From: Desulfobacula sp964636495
GTDB taxonomy: Bacteria > Desulfobacterota > Desulfobacteria > Desulfobacterales > Desulfobacteraceae
Reading direction: 5' to 3'
NCBI GenBank assembly: GCA_964636495.1
Contig: CAZWSL010000010.1
Span: 1 to 64,000 of the forward strand
DNA: 64,000 nucleotides
Shown here piece by piece: positions 63,892 to 64,000 of this stretch; positions within the stretch are counted from its first letter, which is position 1; every line of letters begins with the position of its first letter. A program made the translations under genes and the position numbers. A model generated the notes under the pieces. That model had not been told where the DNA came from and did not search any database. It saw only the letters and a program-made list of their open reading frames with translations.

Positions 63892-64000
63892 CTATTTTCT
63901 CTTCTTTTTATTTTTTGATTCATCCTGTTCAACAAACATGTAAGTCACTGCTTTACAGCTCATTTCCAACTCCTTGCCACCTTTTTTCGGATCACTTTGA
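63892..64000 (-). CDS. pilO: C-terminal end of PilO (partial, runs off window)
   Basis: The minus strand has an open frame from the window edge to TAG at 63894-63892, giving about 35 residues ending in KAVTYMFVEQDESKNKKKRK. The short TYxxxEQ-type end fits PilO, and the position directly upstream of pilP is where pilO is expected. The 5' end is outside the window. The identity rests mainly on synteny. Confidence 0.6.
   Translation of the reverse strand, partial: QSDPKKGGKELEMSCKAVTYMFVEQDESKNKKKRK

Noticed and set aside
1..64000. CRISPR arrays, prophage or complete insertion sequence
   Set aside because: No regularly spaced repeats, phage structural genes or transposase ORFs were seen. Only small non-coding MITE-like elements are present.

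Overview
The window looks like an ordinary chromosomal segment of a strictly anaerobic, AT-rich Gram-negative bacterium, most probably a sulfate-reducing or related Desulfobacterota (Desulfobacteraceae-like). The signs are a sirC / ccsA-like / hemA set (siroheme-linked tetrapyrrole synthesis), a late cobalamin cluster that includes a CbiR-type protein, an acyl-CoA ligase and CoA-transferase region, an archaeal/eukaryotic-type prolyl-tRNA synthetase, and Gram-negative envelope genes (bamD, RND efflux, a type IV pilus secretin). This placement is inference from gene content. No rRNA, CRISPR array, phage or intact insertion sequence was seen.

Layout. 1-2.9 kb: tRNA-Lys and tRNA-Glu, an HD-GYP response regulator and an amidohydrolase. 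3-8.9 kb: sirC, ccsA-like, hemA, a DksA-like zinc protein, one ORF fusing a PHP domain to complete RNase III, and a radical SAM protein. 9-16.7 kb: PBP1A, then hisI-hisG-aminotransferase-engB-era-HNH as one tight operon, then a lysine-rich protein. 17-21.3 kb: tRNA modification (queF, dusB, a second Dus) with an MFS exporter. 21.4-30.8 kb: acyl-CoA ligase, a CoA-transferase/GNAT fusion, an unusual GAPDH and a 1390-residue PPDK-like dikinase with a very long N-terminal region of unknown function. 30.9-37.2 kb: RND pump, membrane fusion lipoprotein, a NifA-type sigma-54 activator and a small protein. 37.7-43.1 kb: cobU, a radical SAM protein, cobS, a CobD-type decarboxylase, cbiB and cbiR. 43.1-48.2 kb: ispG, proS, rel and rpmB. 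48.4-51.8 kb: trxA-trxB-bamD and a DEAD-box helicase. 51.9-55.4 kb: a DUF368/PopT transporter, pcm, a K+ channel-like protein and a 5-formyl-THF cyclo-ligase-like protein. 55.6-60.7 kb: serS, thrC, a LysM protein and a PilF-like TPR lipoprotein. 60.9-64 kb: pilQ, pilP and the C-terminal end of pilO, running off the window.

The most notable items are the PHP-RNase III fusion, which may join two rRNA-processing nuclease activities in one polypeptide next to a DksA-like gene; the dikinase-like protein, which has an ATP-grasp and a phosphohistidine domain but no PEP-binding barrel; and a family of about 142-bp MITE-like palindromic elements with GAGAYCTTTGCATAA ends. That family has two well-preserved copies, one decayed copy and one possible fragment, and three of the four lie just upstream of genes. 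Where an in-frame upstream TTG or ATG extended an ORF, the start was reset to the codon with a better ribosome-binding site or family fit, and this is stated in the entry.
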